Shown: positions 1-7,507 of the stretch, piece after piece
How positions within the stretch are numbered: the stretch's first letter is position 1
How the letters are laid out: every line of letters begins with the position of its first letter
DNA from: Phycisphaeraceae bacterium
Lineage (GTDB): Bacteria; Planctomycetota; Phycisphaerae; Phycisphaerales; Phycisphaeraceae
Assembly: GCA_020850375.1 (NCBI GenBank)
Contig: JADZET010000298.1
Location: 1-10,166, forward strand
Length of the DNA stretch: 10,166 nucleotides
Direction of reading: 5' to 3'
Notes under the pieces: model-generated
The model's database searches: none
What the model was told of the DNA's origin: nothing
Seen by the model: the letters and a program-made list of their open reading frames with translations, nothing else
Position numbers and translations under genes: made by a program

Positions 1-389
1 GCCCCGATGACTACGCAGACACCTTTGCCGGCTATAAAGCCATCCGTCTGCTTGATGACCAAGGAGTCGTAAGAGGCGAGTTCGTCTGGCGTCTTGCACA
101 CGGCCAATCGGTCGAGGTCACCGAGTTCGGTATCTATCAACCGGAGGATCGGAGGAAAGGTTGGGGAACTGCGCTGCTGGAGGCGGGGATCGCGTCCATT
201 CGTGAATTCTTCAAGGATAAACCCTACAAACTTCGGCGCGTCTATCTCTTCTGCGACTCCATCAACAAACCCGGCCGGGCCTTCTACGAGGCGCGTGGGT
301 TCTCAGCCGCCGTCACTCTCCCCGCCTTCTACCACTACTGCGATTCGGTGCTCTACGTTCGCGACATGACGTGCGAGGACGGCGCCTGA
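1..389 (+). CDS. GNAT-family N-acetyltransferase (5' end outside window)
   Basis: The reading frame is open from base 3 to the TGA at 387-389 and gives 128 residues; the start lies before the window. The visible part covers the C-terminal core of a GNAT acyl-CoA N-acyltransferase. Strand beta4 reads EVTEFGIYQPEDRRKGWG, containing the acetyl-CoA pyrophosphate loop (R50-R-K-G-W-G55). A helix follows (TALLEAGIASIREFF). Next come the beta5 region (RRVYLFCDSINKPGR) with the usual Asn-containing turn, and the AFYEARGF motif near residues 93-100. Such enzymes transfer an acetyl group from acetyl-CoA to an amine of a small molecule or protein in the cytoplasm. The substrate cannot be told from the sequence. 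The gene converges on the beta-helix gene, with 63 bases and a hairpin between them. The family call is secure; the specific function is unknown. Confidence 0.85.
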   Translation, partial: PDDYADTFAGYKAIRLLDDQGVVRGEFVWRLAHGQSVEVTEFGIYQPEDRRKGWGTALLEAGIASIREFFKDKPYKLRRVYLFCDSINKPGRAFYEARGFSAAVTLPAFYHYCDSVLYVRDMTCEDGA

Positions 390-413
390 CAGTGTCGCCA
401 AGAGCGCGGGTGC

Positions 414-441
414 CATGCAGCGTCCCGAAGGGCGCTGCGTG
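414..441. terminator. Hairpin between convergent genes, probable bidirectional terminator
   Basis: The arms 414-422 and 433-441 pair over nine positions, including one U-G wobble. After a bulged T at 423, three further C-G pairs (424-426 with 430-432) close on a GAA loop. The hairpin lies between the GNAT stop (387-389) and the stop of the minus-strand beta-helix gene (453-455), where a shared terminator would be expected. Neither side has a clear T-tract, so intrinsic termination is plausible but not certain. Confidence 0.5.
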
Positions 442-452
442 CGATCTACCCA

Positions 453-2597
453 TCACTTCCGTTCGCCCGCCGGCCGCGGACCGACGTCGGACATATCAAT
501 CGCCTTGAACCCCAATCCAAACGCCGGCGAATCCGCCGCCAGCGTAAAGTCACGCTTCTCCAAGTCCGCAAACTTCGGATCCGCCGCGAGCGAATGACGG
601 TCCATGCCGTGCTGATCCTGCCACACCGTCAGGTCCACGGGCGCGCCCTCCTTGCCGAACTTCAGCGGCTGCCCATCCACGTCCCACATCAGATTCAGGT
701 CCGAGATGTGCCTGATGTGCTCCAGGTCGTTGCGATACCCCGCCTTGAACATCAGCGCCCCGCGCGTCACCAGGATATTTCGCTCGAGCGTCAAGCCATT
801 GTGCTCTTCAGCCCGCGAAAAGGCGATCACGCCCTCCTGGCCCAACGCAAAGATGTTGTTCCGAAGAATGTTTTCTCGCCCATAGTGCTGGTGAAACGCC
901 TCGCCGTTGGTGTCGTAGGCGATGTTGTCCTCCACCACAATGTGGCTCGACCCCTCGTCCAGATAGATCCCCCAGCCGCCGTAATTCGCCTTCTGCACGT
1001 CGTGGATCAGATTCCCCCGGATCACCGTCCCCGGCTGCACCCCCAGCGTGTAGATGCCACCCATGTCGCTGAGCAGCCCCTGGCCGATGCCGTAGATGTG
1101 GTTCTTCTCGACGAGATTATTGCACGTCACGCTCGGCCCATACCCCCACGACCAGCCCACGGAGATGCCCGTGTAAAAAAGGTCATGAATCTCGTTGTGG
1201 GCGATGACATTGTCGAAGGTGTGCATGGCCAACACGCCGATGCCGCTGTGGAAGATGCGCCCGCCGTGGTGGATGCGGTTGTCGGTGATGCGATTCCCGC
1301 TGGTCCGCCCCCACGCCGGCTCGTTGGCGCTCGTCCCGCAGATCTTCACGCCCCCAGCACCGAGATCGCGCAACTCACACCCCGCCACGCGGTTACCCGT
1401 GCACCCGTCCGAGATCTCCACCCCGTACCAGCCCACATTCTCGATCGCGCAATCCTCGATCGCACAATCCTTCGCCCCCAGCAGAAACACCACGCCGGGC
1501 ACGTCGCACGCCGCCTGCGGCGCCGCCGCCACGTTCCCCCGGCCGTACCGCTTGTCCACGCCCTCGAGCGGCATCCCATCCTCGCCGGGATGCCGCCAAT
1601 CCGTGCTCGCCAGCGAAAGCCCTCGCAGCGTCACCCCCTGCACAAACTGCCCCTTCTCAGGATCGCCGACGATCTTGACCAGTTGCAGCAGACGCGGCGC
1701 CGTCACGCGCGTCTTTCCCAGCTCCTCCCCCGGAAGCGGCAGGTAAATGAGCTTCCCCGCCGGCCGATCCAGGTACCACTGCCCCGGTTGGCGCAGCTTC
1801 TCGTACACGTTGTTGAGGTAGTACCGCGCGTACGTCTTCTGCGTGTCGTCGATCAGCGGCCCCCGGCTCACGCGTCCGAGCTTGACCAATCGCATTGCCG
1901 GGTCGTAGCTCACGACTGGGAATCGCTCCTCGATCCACCAGTGAACGACGACGACCTCCACGTCCGTCAGGTTCTTGAGCGGCCCGAACATCCCCGCCCG
2001 GGCCGTGAACGCGTCGTTCTTCGCCTGCGTCGTCCACGTCGCCGACTTGGGCAACCCCGGCACGTCCTGCATCGTGAAGTATCCCTCCTCCGGCGCCCGA
2101 GGCTGCGGCCGCGGCTCCCCATCGACATACAACTGCCGAAACGCCCATTTCCCCTCCGCCACCTCCGGAAGTTCCGCCACCCACGCCTTCTGCCCGTGGA
2201 CCTCCGTCACCGTCCAATCCGTAATCAACCGCCCGCCGTCGAGCACGGGCTCCTGCCCCGGCAGCGCCGCCACCGTGACCAGCCCGTCCTCCGGCGTGAA
2301 TGTCAACGGCTCGGCTAATTCATATCGTCCGCCCGCCAGCCAGATCGTCCGCGTCTTGTCCCTTTCGTCCGGTTCAGCCGTGCGACGCTGGCGCAGCTTC
2401 TCCATCGCCGCCGGGATGCTCGCCAGCGGCCGCTGGGCGTTGTCACCGACCGCCTCGTCGCTCCCCCCGGGGTTGACGAACAGGTCCCCCTCCACGGGCT
2501 GAGCCGGCTGATCCATGGCCGCCCATGCTACCCCCATGCGCCCCGTGACCACCACCGCCGCCGCCCACAGGAACCATCCGCAGGTGCATCCCTTCAT
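453..2597 (-). CDS. Secreted right-handed parallel beta-helix protein, GH141-like
   Basis: This is a 714-residue protein if started at the ATG at 2597. An AAAGGG-type ribosome site lies just upstream, and this start puts a signal peptide at the N-terminus: MKGC, then a hydrophobic WFLWAAAVVV core, with likely cleavage near AWA-A at about residue 26. An upstream in-frame ATG at 2645 would add 16 residues but would spoil the signal peptide. The mature N-terminus (DLFVNPGGSD, then GGRYEL and VLDGGR) is typical of secreted beta-helix enzymes. Residues about 154-169 (RQLYVDGEPRPQPRAP) and 259-277 (YYLNNVYEKLRQPGQWYLD) match signatures I know from GH141-type fucosidase/xylanase-like proteins. PbH1 beta-helix coils fill about 374-610, with SDMGGIYTLG near 510 and GIYLDEGSS near 543, where acidic catalytic residues could sit. 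The C-terminus has the usual DPKF and DSPAFGLGF ending. It probably attacks a polysaccharide outside the cytoplasm. The fold is confident; family and substrate are inferred. Confidence 0.85.
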   Translation of the reverse strand: MKGCTCGWFLWAAAVVVTGRMGVAWAAMDQPAQPVEGDLFVNPGGSDEAVGDNAQRPLASIPAAMEKLRQRRTAEPDERDKTRTIWLAGGRYELAEPLTFTPEDGLVTVAALPGQEPVLDGGRLITDWTVTEVHGQKAWVAELPEVAEGKWAFRQLYVDGEPRPQPRAPEEGYFTMQDVPGLPKSATWTTQAKNDAFTARAGMFGPLKNLTDVEVVVVHWWIEERFPVVSYDPAMRLVKLGRVSRGPLIDDTQKTYARYYLNNVYEKLRQPGQWYLDRPAGKLIYLPLPGEELGKTRVTAPRLLQLVKIVGDPEKGQFVQGVTLRGLSLASTDWRHPGEDGMPLEGVDKRYGRGNVAAAPQAACDVPGVVFLLGAKDCAIEDCAIENVGWYGVEISDGCTGNRVAGCELRDLGAGGVKICGTSANEPAWGRTSGNRITDNRIHHGGRIFHSGIGVLAMHTFDNVIAHNEIHDLFYTGISVGWSWGYGPSVTCNNLVEKNHIYGIGQGLLSDMGGIYTLGVQPGTVIRGNLIHDVQKANYGGWGIYLDEGSSHIVVEDNIAYDTNGEAFHQHYGRENILRNNIFALGQEGVIAFSRAEEHNGLTLERNILVTRGALMFKAGYRNDLEHIRHISDLNLMWDVDGQPLKFGKEGAPVDLTVWQDQHGMDRHSLAADPKFADLEKRDFTLAADSPAFGLGFKAIDMSDVGPRPAGERK

Positions 2598-2625
2598 CGC
2601 TCGCCCTTTCACCCGGTTAAGGTTT

Positions 2626-2653
2626 TTGACACCCCACGCACCCACCCTACAAT
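2626..2653 (+). promoter_or_regulatory. Strong sigma70-type promoter for atpC
   Basis: A perfect -35 hexamer TTGACA (2626-2631) is followed by a 16-base spacer and a TACAAT -10 hexamer (2648-2653). Transcription should start near 2660, leaving a leader of about 23 bases before the atpC GTG at 2683. The leader contains the CAGGAG ribosome site at 2671-2676. This is the best promoter match in the window. It lies in the divergent gap upstream of the beta-helix gene. Confidence 0.8.
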
Positions 2654-2682
2654 TCCATCCAAGATTCGACCAGGAGACCTTC

Positions 2683-3096
2683 GTGGAACAGACCTTTCAT
2701 TGCAGCCTGCTGACCCCCCAGGAGCAGCTCCTGGACGAGCCCGCCAAGTACGCCTCCGTCCCCGCCTGGGATGGCTTGGTCGGCATCGCCCCCCAGCGTG
2801 CCCCGCTCCTGGCCAAGCTCGGCGACGGCCTGCTCCGCGTCGACCTCGTCACCGGCCAGTCCCGCTGGTTCTTCATCGGCGGCGGTTTCGCCCAGATGCT
2901 CGACAACCGCCTGTCCATCCTCGCCGAGCGGGCCACCCTCCCCGGACAAGTCTCCGCCGAGGAGGCCCAGGCCAGCCTCCGCGAGGCCGAGGCCGTCATC
3001 GCCACCACCGACGAGCAGGTCCAGAAGAAGCAGCGTCAGCTCGCCCAGGCCCGCGCCCTGATCGCCCTGGCCGATCATGCAGATTCCGCCGCCTGA
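2683..3096 (+). CDS. atpC: F0F1 ATP synthase subunit epsilon
   Basis: The gene encodes 137 residues starting at GTG 2683, set by the ribosome site AGGAG at 2672-2676, seven bases upstream. An in-frame ATG at 2515 would add 56 residues, but it lies before the promoter and within the opposite gene's coding region, so it is rejected. The protein is the small central-stalk subunit of F1 that couples gamma rotation to the c-ring and can inhibit ATP hydrolysis. The N-terminal beta-sandwich includes FHCSLLTPQEQLLDE, VPAWDGLVGIAPQRAPLLAKLGDG and RWFFIGGGFAQMLDNRLSILAE. The C-terminal helical hairpin (about 87-130: SAEEAQASLREAEAVI and QVQKKQRQLAQARALIAL) is present, so the inhibitory part is not truncated. 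The order matches the family and so does the length. Unusually, no other atp gene is beside it: a divergent beta-helix gene lies upstream and mrdA-rodA-rsmG downstream. Confidence 0.92.
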   Translation: MEQTFHCSLLTPQEQLLDEPAKYASVPAWDGLVGIAPQRAPLLAKLGDGLLRVDLVTGQSRWFFIGGGFAQMLDNRLSILAERATLPGQVSAEEAQASLREAEAVIATTDEQVQKKQRQLAQARALIALADHADSAA

Positions 3097-3172
3097 GCCG
3101 CGTTTTCTACTCATCACGCCGCCGCCTGATCCGGCCGGCCCTCCAGCTGAGGGTTGCCTCACGTCCCGACCC

Positions 3173-3200
3173 TTCGTAGGTCGATGCTAGACCGTATGAT
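3173..3200 (+). promoter_or_regulatory. Possible weak promoter upstream of mrdA
   Basis: A TATGAT -10-like hexamer (3195-3200) lies 16 bases after a poor -35 match, TTCGTA (3173-3178, three of six). It falls in the 134-base gap after atpC, which otherwise holds only a five-pair hairpin (arms 3139-3143 and 3149-3153). It could give the cell-wall genes their own transcription, or they may be read through from the atpC promoter. Confidence 0.3.
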
Positions 3201-3230
3201 GAGCGTATCGCGGCCCGACGAACGCCAGAC

Positions 3231-5567
3231 ATGCGGCAATTCTTACGACACAACGTCCCGAGTCAGTTCCACCGCCGGCTCATGCTGCTGGGCGTCGTGG
3301 CCATGGTTCTGGGCCTGCTGCTGGTCCTGCGTCTGAGCCAGCTCACACTCACCCAGCACGCCCGCTGGCTCGAGCGCGCCGAGGCCGTCCTGATCGACAG
3401 CCAGTACGTCCCGACCGTCCGAGGCCGGATCCTCGACCGCCAGGGCCGCGTCCTGGCCCAGAACCGCCCCTGCTTCAACATCGCCGTCCGCTACCCCGTC
3501 ATCGCCGGCAACTGGGTCTACGACGAGGCCGCCCGCATGGCCCGCCGGGCCGACCCCGAGCTCTGGGCCGAGCTCGACTACATCGGCCGAGAACGCTTGA
3601 TCGCTCAGTGGGAGCCTCGCTACCAGCAGCAGGTCGACGACCTCTGGCGGACGCTGGGCAACCTCGGCGACGTCGGCCCCCTGGAGGTCGAACGCCGACG
3701 GGCCTCGATCGTCAGCCGCGTCAGCCAGATAGCCGGCTACCTCTGGGAGGTCTGGCGTCAGGAACGCTTCGAGCAGCTCGACACCCCCGTCACCCTGGCC
3801 GAGGTCGCTCGCCCCATCGCCGAGCACAGCGCCTACCACGACATCGTCCTGGCCGTCAGCCCCGAGGCCCGCGTCAGCGTCGAACGCCTGTTCGCCCAGG
3901 CCCAGGCCAACGACGACCGTCGCGACGACCAGGGCCGCCGCGTCTACAACGAACTGGCCGTCTGGAAGCAGGTCCAGATCCAGCGCGGCTACCAGCGCGA
4001 GTATCCCCTCGAAACTCTCGACGTCACCGTCGACCGCAGCCATTTCCCCGGCCCGCTCCGCTCCGACGACCCGATCGATATCGAAGTCCCCGGCGTGGGC
4101 CTGCAGATCATCGGCACCCTCCGTTCCATCCAGAAGGAGGACATCGACCGCCGCCCCTTCTGGCCCAATGGCGCCGCCGACCCTGACCTGGCCGGCTACC
4201 GCCCCGGCGACCTGACCGGCCGCGGCGGCATCGAGGCCGCCCTCGAGGACGTCCTGCGCGGCTCGCGAGGCAAGGTCGTCTACCGCCTCGACACCCAGCA
4301 GGAGCAGCGCACCGAGCCTCAGCCCGGCAAGGACGTGCGTCTGAGCCTGGACATCCAGCTCCAGGCCCGCATCTCCGCCCTGATGAGCCCCAAGGTCGGC
4401 CTGATGCAGACGCAGGCCTGGCACTTCAAGGACGCCGCCTCCAGTCCCCGACTCGGCCAACCCCTCCGCGGCGCCGCCGTCGTCATCGAGGTCGAGACCG
4501 GCCAGATCCTCGCCGCCGTCAGCAGCCCCAACTACAGCCTGACTGACCTCGAGGAGCGCCCCGACTGGGTCTGGCGCGATCCGATCGACCTTCCCTACCT
4601 CAACCGCGCCATCGGCCGGCAGTACCAGCCCGGATCCACGGTCAAACCCCTCGTCCTCGCCGCCGCCGTCACCGACCGCAAGATCGGCTACGACGAAACC
4701 GTCGACTGCCACGGCCCCTTCGATCCCAAGCGGCCGAACATCTGGCGCTGCTGGATCTACAAGATGAGCAACGGTCAGTTCTCGCACGGCCCGCTCACCG
4801 GCCCCGAGGCCATCGCCCGCAGTTGCAACATCTTCTTCTACACCATGGGCAGCCGCCTGGGCCTGCACCGCCTGACCTGGTGGTACCAGCAGTACGGCCT
4901 GGGCCGCCGGCTCGAGGTTGGTCTGCTCCCGCGCGAGATCGCCCGCGGCTCCCTGCCCCGACGAGCCCTCCTCGAACTCGCCTCGAACTTCCCCGAAGGG
5001 CGCGGCGTCGAGAGCCCCTCCGACCACACCGAGGCTGTCTTCATGGGCATCGGCCAGGGTCAGATCGACTGGACGCCCCTCCAGGCCGCCAACGCCTACG
5101 CCGCCATCGCCCGTGGCGGCGTCGAGCTCGACCCCACCTTCATCGTCGATCCCGCCGTCGCCCCGCGTCAGGCCGTCGACCTCCACCTCGACCGTCGCGC
5201 CGTCCGCATGGCCCTGCAGGGGCTGAACGATTCCGTCCACCAGACCTACGGCACCACGAACCACATCTCCGCCCTCGACCGCGAGCCCGTCTTCACTTTC
5301 GAAGGCGCTTTGGTCTACGCCAAGTCCGGCACGGCCGACCCCGGCGCCGTCTGGCTGGACCTGAATCACGACGGCAAGCGCTCGGCCGACGAGGTGCGCA
5401 GGTGGGGCGACCACGCCTGGGCCATCGCCCTGGTCCAGAAGCCCGGCACGGCTCATCCCCAGTACGCCATCGCCGTCCTGGTCGAGTTCGGCGGCAGCGG
5501 CGGCGCCTGCGCCGGCCCGATCGTCAACCAGATCCTCTACGCCATGCAGCAGGAGAACCTGCTGTGA
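3231..5567 (+). CDS. mrdA: Penicillin-binding protein 2, peptidoglycan D,D-transpeptidase
   Basis: This 778-residue class B PBP cross-links peptide stems of new peptidoglycan during elongation and partners with RodA, encoded next. One membrane helix at about 17-36 anchors it, with the rest in the periplasm. The pedestal domain begins with TVRGRILDRQGRVLA (62-76). The transpeptidase domain shows all three active-site motifs: S469-T-V-K472 with the catalytic serine in QPGSTVKP, S531-C-N533, and K698-S-G-T701. At 778 residues it is much longer than E. coli PBP2 (633). The excess lies mainly in a charged helical segment at about 95-260 of the pedestal. Directly after KSGT is an EF-hand-like loop, D710-x-N-x-D-G-x-x-S-x-x-E721. 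The ATG at 3231 lacks a clear Shine-Dalgarno site, but no in-frame ATG or GTG was found in the bases immediately upstream. The TGA overlaps the rodA start by four bases. The family call is secure. Confidence 0.95.
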   Translation: MRQFLRHNVPSQFHRRLMLLGVVAMVLGLLLVLRLSQLTLTQHARWLERAEAVLIDSQYVPTVRGRILDRQGRVLAQNRPCFNIAVRYPVIAGNWVYDEAARMARRADPELWAELDYIGRERLIAQWEPRYQQQVDDLWRTLGNLGDVGPLEVERRRASIVSRVSQIAGYLWEVWRQERFEQLDTPVTLAEVARPIAEHSAYHDIVLAVSPEARVSVERLFAQAQANDDRRDDQGRRVYNELAVWKQVQIQRGYQREYPLETLDVTVDRSHFPGPLRSDDPIDIEVPGVGLQIIGTLRSIQKEDIDRRPFWPNGAADPDLAGYRPGDLTGRGGIEAALEDVLRGSRGKVVYRLDTQQEQRTEPQPGKDVRLSLDIQLQARISALMSPKVGLMQTQAWHFKDAASSPRLGQPLRGAAVVIEVETGQILAAVSSPNYSLTDLEERPDWVWRDPIDLPYLNRAIGRQYQPGSTVKPLVLAAAVTDRKIGYDETVDCHGPFDPKRPNIWRCWIYKMSNGQFSHGPLTGPEAIARSCNIFFYTMGSRLGLHRLTWWYQQYGLGRRLEVGLLPREIARGSLPRRALLELASNFPEGRGVESPSDHTEAVFMGIGQGQIDWTPLQAANAYAAIARGGVELDPTFIVDPAVAPRQAVDLHLDRRAVRMALQGLNDSVHQTYGTTNHISALDREPVFTFEGALVYAKSGTADPGAVWLDLNHDGKRSADEVRRWGDHAWAIALVQKPGTAHPQYAIAVLVEFGGSGGACAGPIVNQILYAMQQENLL

Positions 5568-6763
5568 ACCCTCTGACGGCCAAGCTCACCGACCTTTTGC
5601 GGCCGCACGCCGGCTGGTTTGTCCTGCTCGCCGCCGTCGGCCTGACCATCGTCGGCATCACCGCCATCTCTACCGTCAATCTCCCCTACGCCCGCGCCCA
5701 GGCTCAGTGGCTGGCCATCGCCTTGACCCTGATGCTCATCTGCCTCTTCCCTCACCCCAAGCACATCGGCCAGATCGCCACACCCCTGGCCGTGCTCATC
5801 ACGCTTGTTCTGGCGATCATGATCCTTCCGGGGGTCCCGCGATCCATCGTCCCGGTCCGCAACGGCGCTCGGGCCTGGATCGACCTCCGCTTCATGATGC
5901 TCCAACCCTCGGAACTCGCCAAGATCATCTACGTCCTGGCCCTGGCCTGGTACCTCCGCCACCGCCAGTCCTACCGCACCTTCCGCGGCCTCTTGGTCCC
6001 CTTCGTCATCCTTTTCGTCCCCATGACCCTCGTCCTGCTCCAGCCGGACATGGGCACCGCCATACTCTTCGTCCCCGCTCTGCTGGCCATGCTCCTGGCC
6101 GCCGGCGCCAAGCTCCGCCACCTCGGCTCGATCATCGGCCTGGGCGTCCTGACCATCGGCCTGAACGTCGCCGCCATCTACACCCTGCCCGACTCCATGC
6201 AGCTCCTCCAGGCCCACCAGGTCGCTCGCATCCGGGCCACCATCAGCCGCGCCAAGGGCGAAACCCGCTACCTCAAGGACGTCGGCTTCCAGCAGGACAA
6301 GGCTGTCACCCTCATCGGCGCCGGCGGCCCCCAGGGCCTGGGCGAGGAAAAAGCCCGCACCCTGATCGCCTTCAATCGCCTGCCCGAGGACCACAACGAC
6401 ATGATCTTCGCCGTCGTCGTCAGCCGCTGGGGCTTCCTCGGCGGCGCCGGCGTGCTGGCCCTCTACGGCGTCCTGATCGCCGGCATGCTCCGCGTCGCCG
6501 CACGCACCAAGGAGCCCGTCACGCGCCTGTCCGTCGTCGGTTTCGCCGCGCTGCTGCTCAGCCAGGTGACCATCAACATCGGCATGTCCCTGGGCGTCCT
6601 GCCGATCATCGGCATCACGCTCCCGTTCGTTTCCTACGGCGGATCGAGCCTGCTCGCCTGCTTCGCCATGATCGGCCTGGTGATGAACTTCGCCTCCCAT
6701 CGCCCCTCGATCATCCAACGCCCCAGCTTCGAGTTCGACCACGCCGACGCCCTCTTCCAGTGA
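5564..6763 (+). CDS. rodA: Rod-shape SEDS peptidoglycan glycosyltransferase RodA
   Basis: This 399-residue multi-spanning membrane protein polymerises lipid II into glycan strands, working with the class B PBP encoded just upstream. The GTG at 5564 is chosen because it overlaps the mrdA TGA in GTGA and follows AGGAG (5551-5555); coupled translation is likely. About ten hydrophobic segments are visible. SEDS hallmarks are NGARAWIDLRFMMLQPSELAK (100-120), LLQPDMGTA (158-166), and the extracytoplasmic loop ending LPEDHNDMIFAVV (273-285), whose D279 fits the conserved catalytic Asp. The C-terminal NIGMSLGVLPIIGITLPFVSYGGSS (338-362) is also typical. Length is normal for RodA. FtsW is the alternative, but pairing with a PBP2-type partner and the sequence pattern favour RodA. 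The in-frame reading upstream of 5564 is only overlap with mrdA. Confidence 0.95.
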   Translation: MNPLTAKLTDLLRPHAGWFVLLAAVGLTIVGITAISTVNLPYARAQAQWLAIALTLMLICLFPHPKHIGQIATPLAVLITLVLAIMILPGVPRSIVPVRNGARAWIDLRFMMLQPSELAKIIYVLALAWYLRHRQSYRTFRGLLVPFVILFVPMTLVLLQPDMGTAILFVPALLAMLLAAGAKLRHLGSIIGLGVLTIGLNVAAIYTLPDSMQLLQAHQVARIRATISRAKGETRYLKDVGFQQDKAVTLIGAGGPQGLGEEKARTLIAFNRLPEDHNDMIFAVVVSRWGFLGGAGVLALYGVLIAGMLRVAARTKEPVTRLSVVGFAALLLSQVTINIGMSLGVLPIIGITLPFVSYGGSSLLACFAMIGLVMNFASHRPSIIQRPSFEFDHADALFQ

Positions 6764-6778
6764 TCGCAGGAGCCCCCC

Positions 6779-7507
6779 GTGCCCGACCCGTTCCCCGCCT
6801 TCCTCATTAGCGAAGCCCAGCGACTCGGCATCACGCTGCCCCCGGAAGTCTGGGGGAAGCTCGCCGGCTATCTCGACCTGCTCCTCGAGGCCAACGAGAA
6901 GTTCAACCTCACCGCCGTCCGCGACCGCGACGAGGCCTGGCGGACGCACATCCTCGACAGCCTCACGCTCCTGGCCGGCCTGCAAGACCTCACCCCCGGC
7001 ACGCGTCTGGCTGACGTCGGCTCCGGCGGCGGCCTTCCGGGGGTGCCCCTGGCCATCGCCGCGGGTCCGAATCTCGCCGTCACCCTCATCGAGGCCACCG
7101 GCAAGAAGGCCAACTTCCTGCGGGAATGTGCGACGAAACTCGACCTCCCCAATGTCACCGTCGTCGCTGAACGCGCCGAGATCGTCGGCCACGATCCCGT
7201 TCATCGCCAGCAATACGACCTGGTCACCGCCCGCGCCCTGGGACCCCTGCGCGTCCTGCTCGAATACACCCTGCCCCTGCTGAAAGTAGGCGGCCAGCTC
7301 CTGGCCATGAAGGGCCCGAGCGTGGAAGAAGAACTCGACCAATCCCAGCGAGCCCTGGAAGTTCTCGGCGCCGGCGAAGTGAGCGTGTTTGAACCCTACC
7401 CCGAAGGCTCGGGCGTCCGCAAGGTCATCGTCCGTGTGACAAAGACCAGACCAACAATCAAATCTTATCCACGAAACCCGGGTACGCCGAAGCAGACACC
7501 GTTGTAG
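6779..7507 (+). CDS. rsmG: 16S rRNA (guanine527-N7)-methyltransferase RsmG
   Basis: This 242-residue SAM-dependent enzyme methylates N7 of G527 in the 530 loop of 16S rRNA. Loss of this methylation in other bacteria gives low-level streptomycin resistance. The GTG at 6779 follows AGGAG (6768-6772) with six bases between, 15 bases after the rodA stop. Family motifs are NLTAVRD (43-49), HILDSL (57-62), the SAM-binding loop DVGSGGGLPGVPLAI (79-93), IEATGKKANFL (104-114), TARAL (150-154) and a Lys-Gly in LLAMKGPS (174-181). RsmG proteins usually end soon after the RKVIVRV-type strand (214-220 here). This one continues for about 20 residues of different character (TRPTIKSYPRNPGTPKQTPL), encoded by AT-richer DNA that also encodes the end of the opposite gene. 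Base 7458 begins a 50-base tail-to-tail overlap. The original stop was probably lost when foreign DNA joined here. Confidence 0.94.
   Translation: MPDPFPAFLISEAQRLGITLPPEVWGKLAGYLDLLLEANEKFNLTAVRDRDEAWRTHILDSLTLLAGLQDLTPGTRLADVGSGGGLPGVPLAIAAGPNLAVTLIEATGKKANFLRECATKLDLPNVTVVAERAEIVGHDPVHRQQYDLVTARALGPLRVLLEYTLPLLKVGGQLLAMKGPSVEEELDQSQRALEVLGAGEVSVFEPYPEGSGVRKVIVRVTKTRPTIKSYPRNPGTPKQTPL

Noticed and set aside
415..597. Small plus-strand open frame of 60 codons
   Set aside because: It begins inside the intergenic hairpin and runs antisense into the end of the beta-helix gene. It has no ribosome site or recognisable product.
594..2318. Long plus-strand open frame opposite the beta-helix gene
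   Set aside because: Its translation is rich in Arg, His and Pro with no domain, as expected for an antisense frame of GC-rich coding DNA. The minus-strand frame has a signal peptide and clear beta-helix motifs.
2515..2682. N-terminal extension of atpC from an ATG at 2515
   Set aside because: It precedes the promoter and lies within the beta-helix coding region. The extra residues match nothing in epsilon subunits, and the GTG at 2683 has a proper ribosome site.
3139..3153. Five-pair GC hairpin after atpC as a terminator
   Set aside because: The stem is short and followed by only two T residues. It is too weak to call, so read-through into mrdA remains possible.
3243..5456. Minus-strand open frame of 737 codons opposite mrdA
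   Set aside because: It has a low-complexity Gly, Asp, Val and Ala composition and no motifs, and mirrors the codons of PBP2, whose active-site motifs are all intact.
5537..7342. Minus-strand open frame of 601 codons opposite rodA and rsmG
   Set aside because: It spans two well-supported genes on the other strand, is dominated by Gly, Asp and Gln, and has no recognisable domain.
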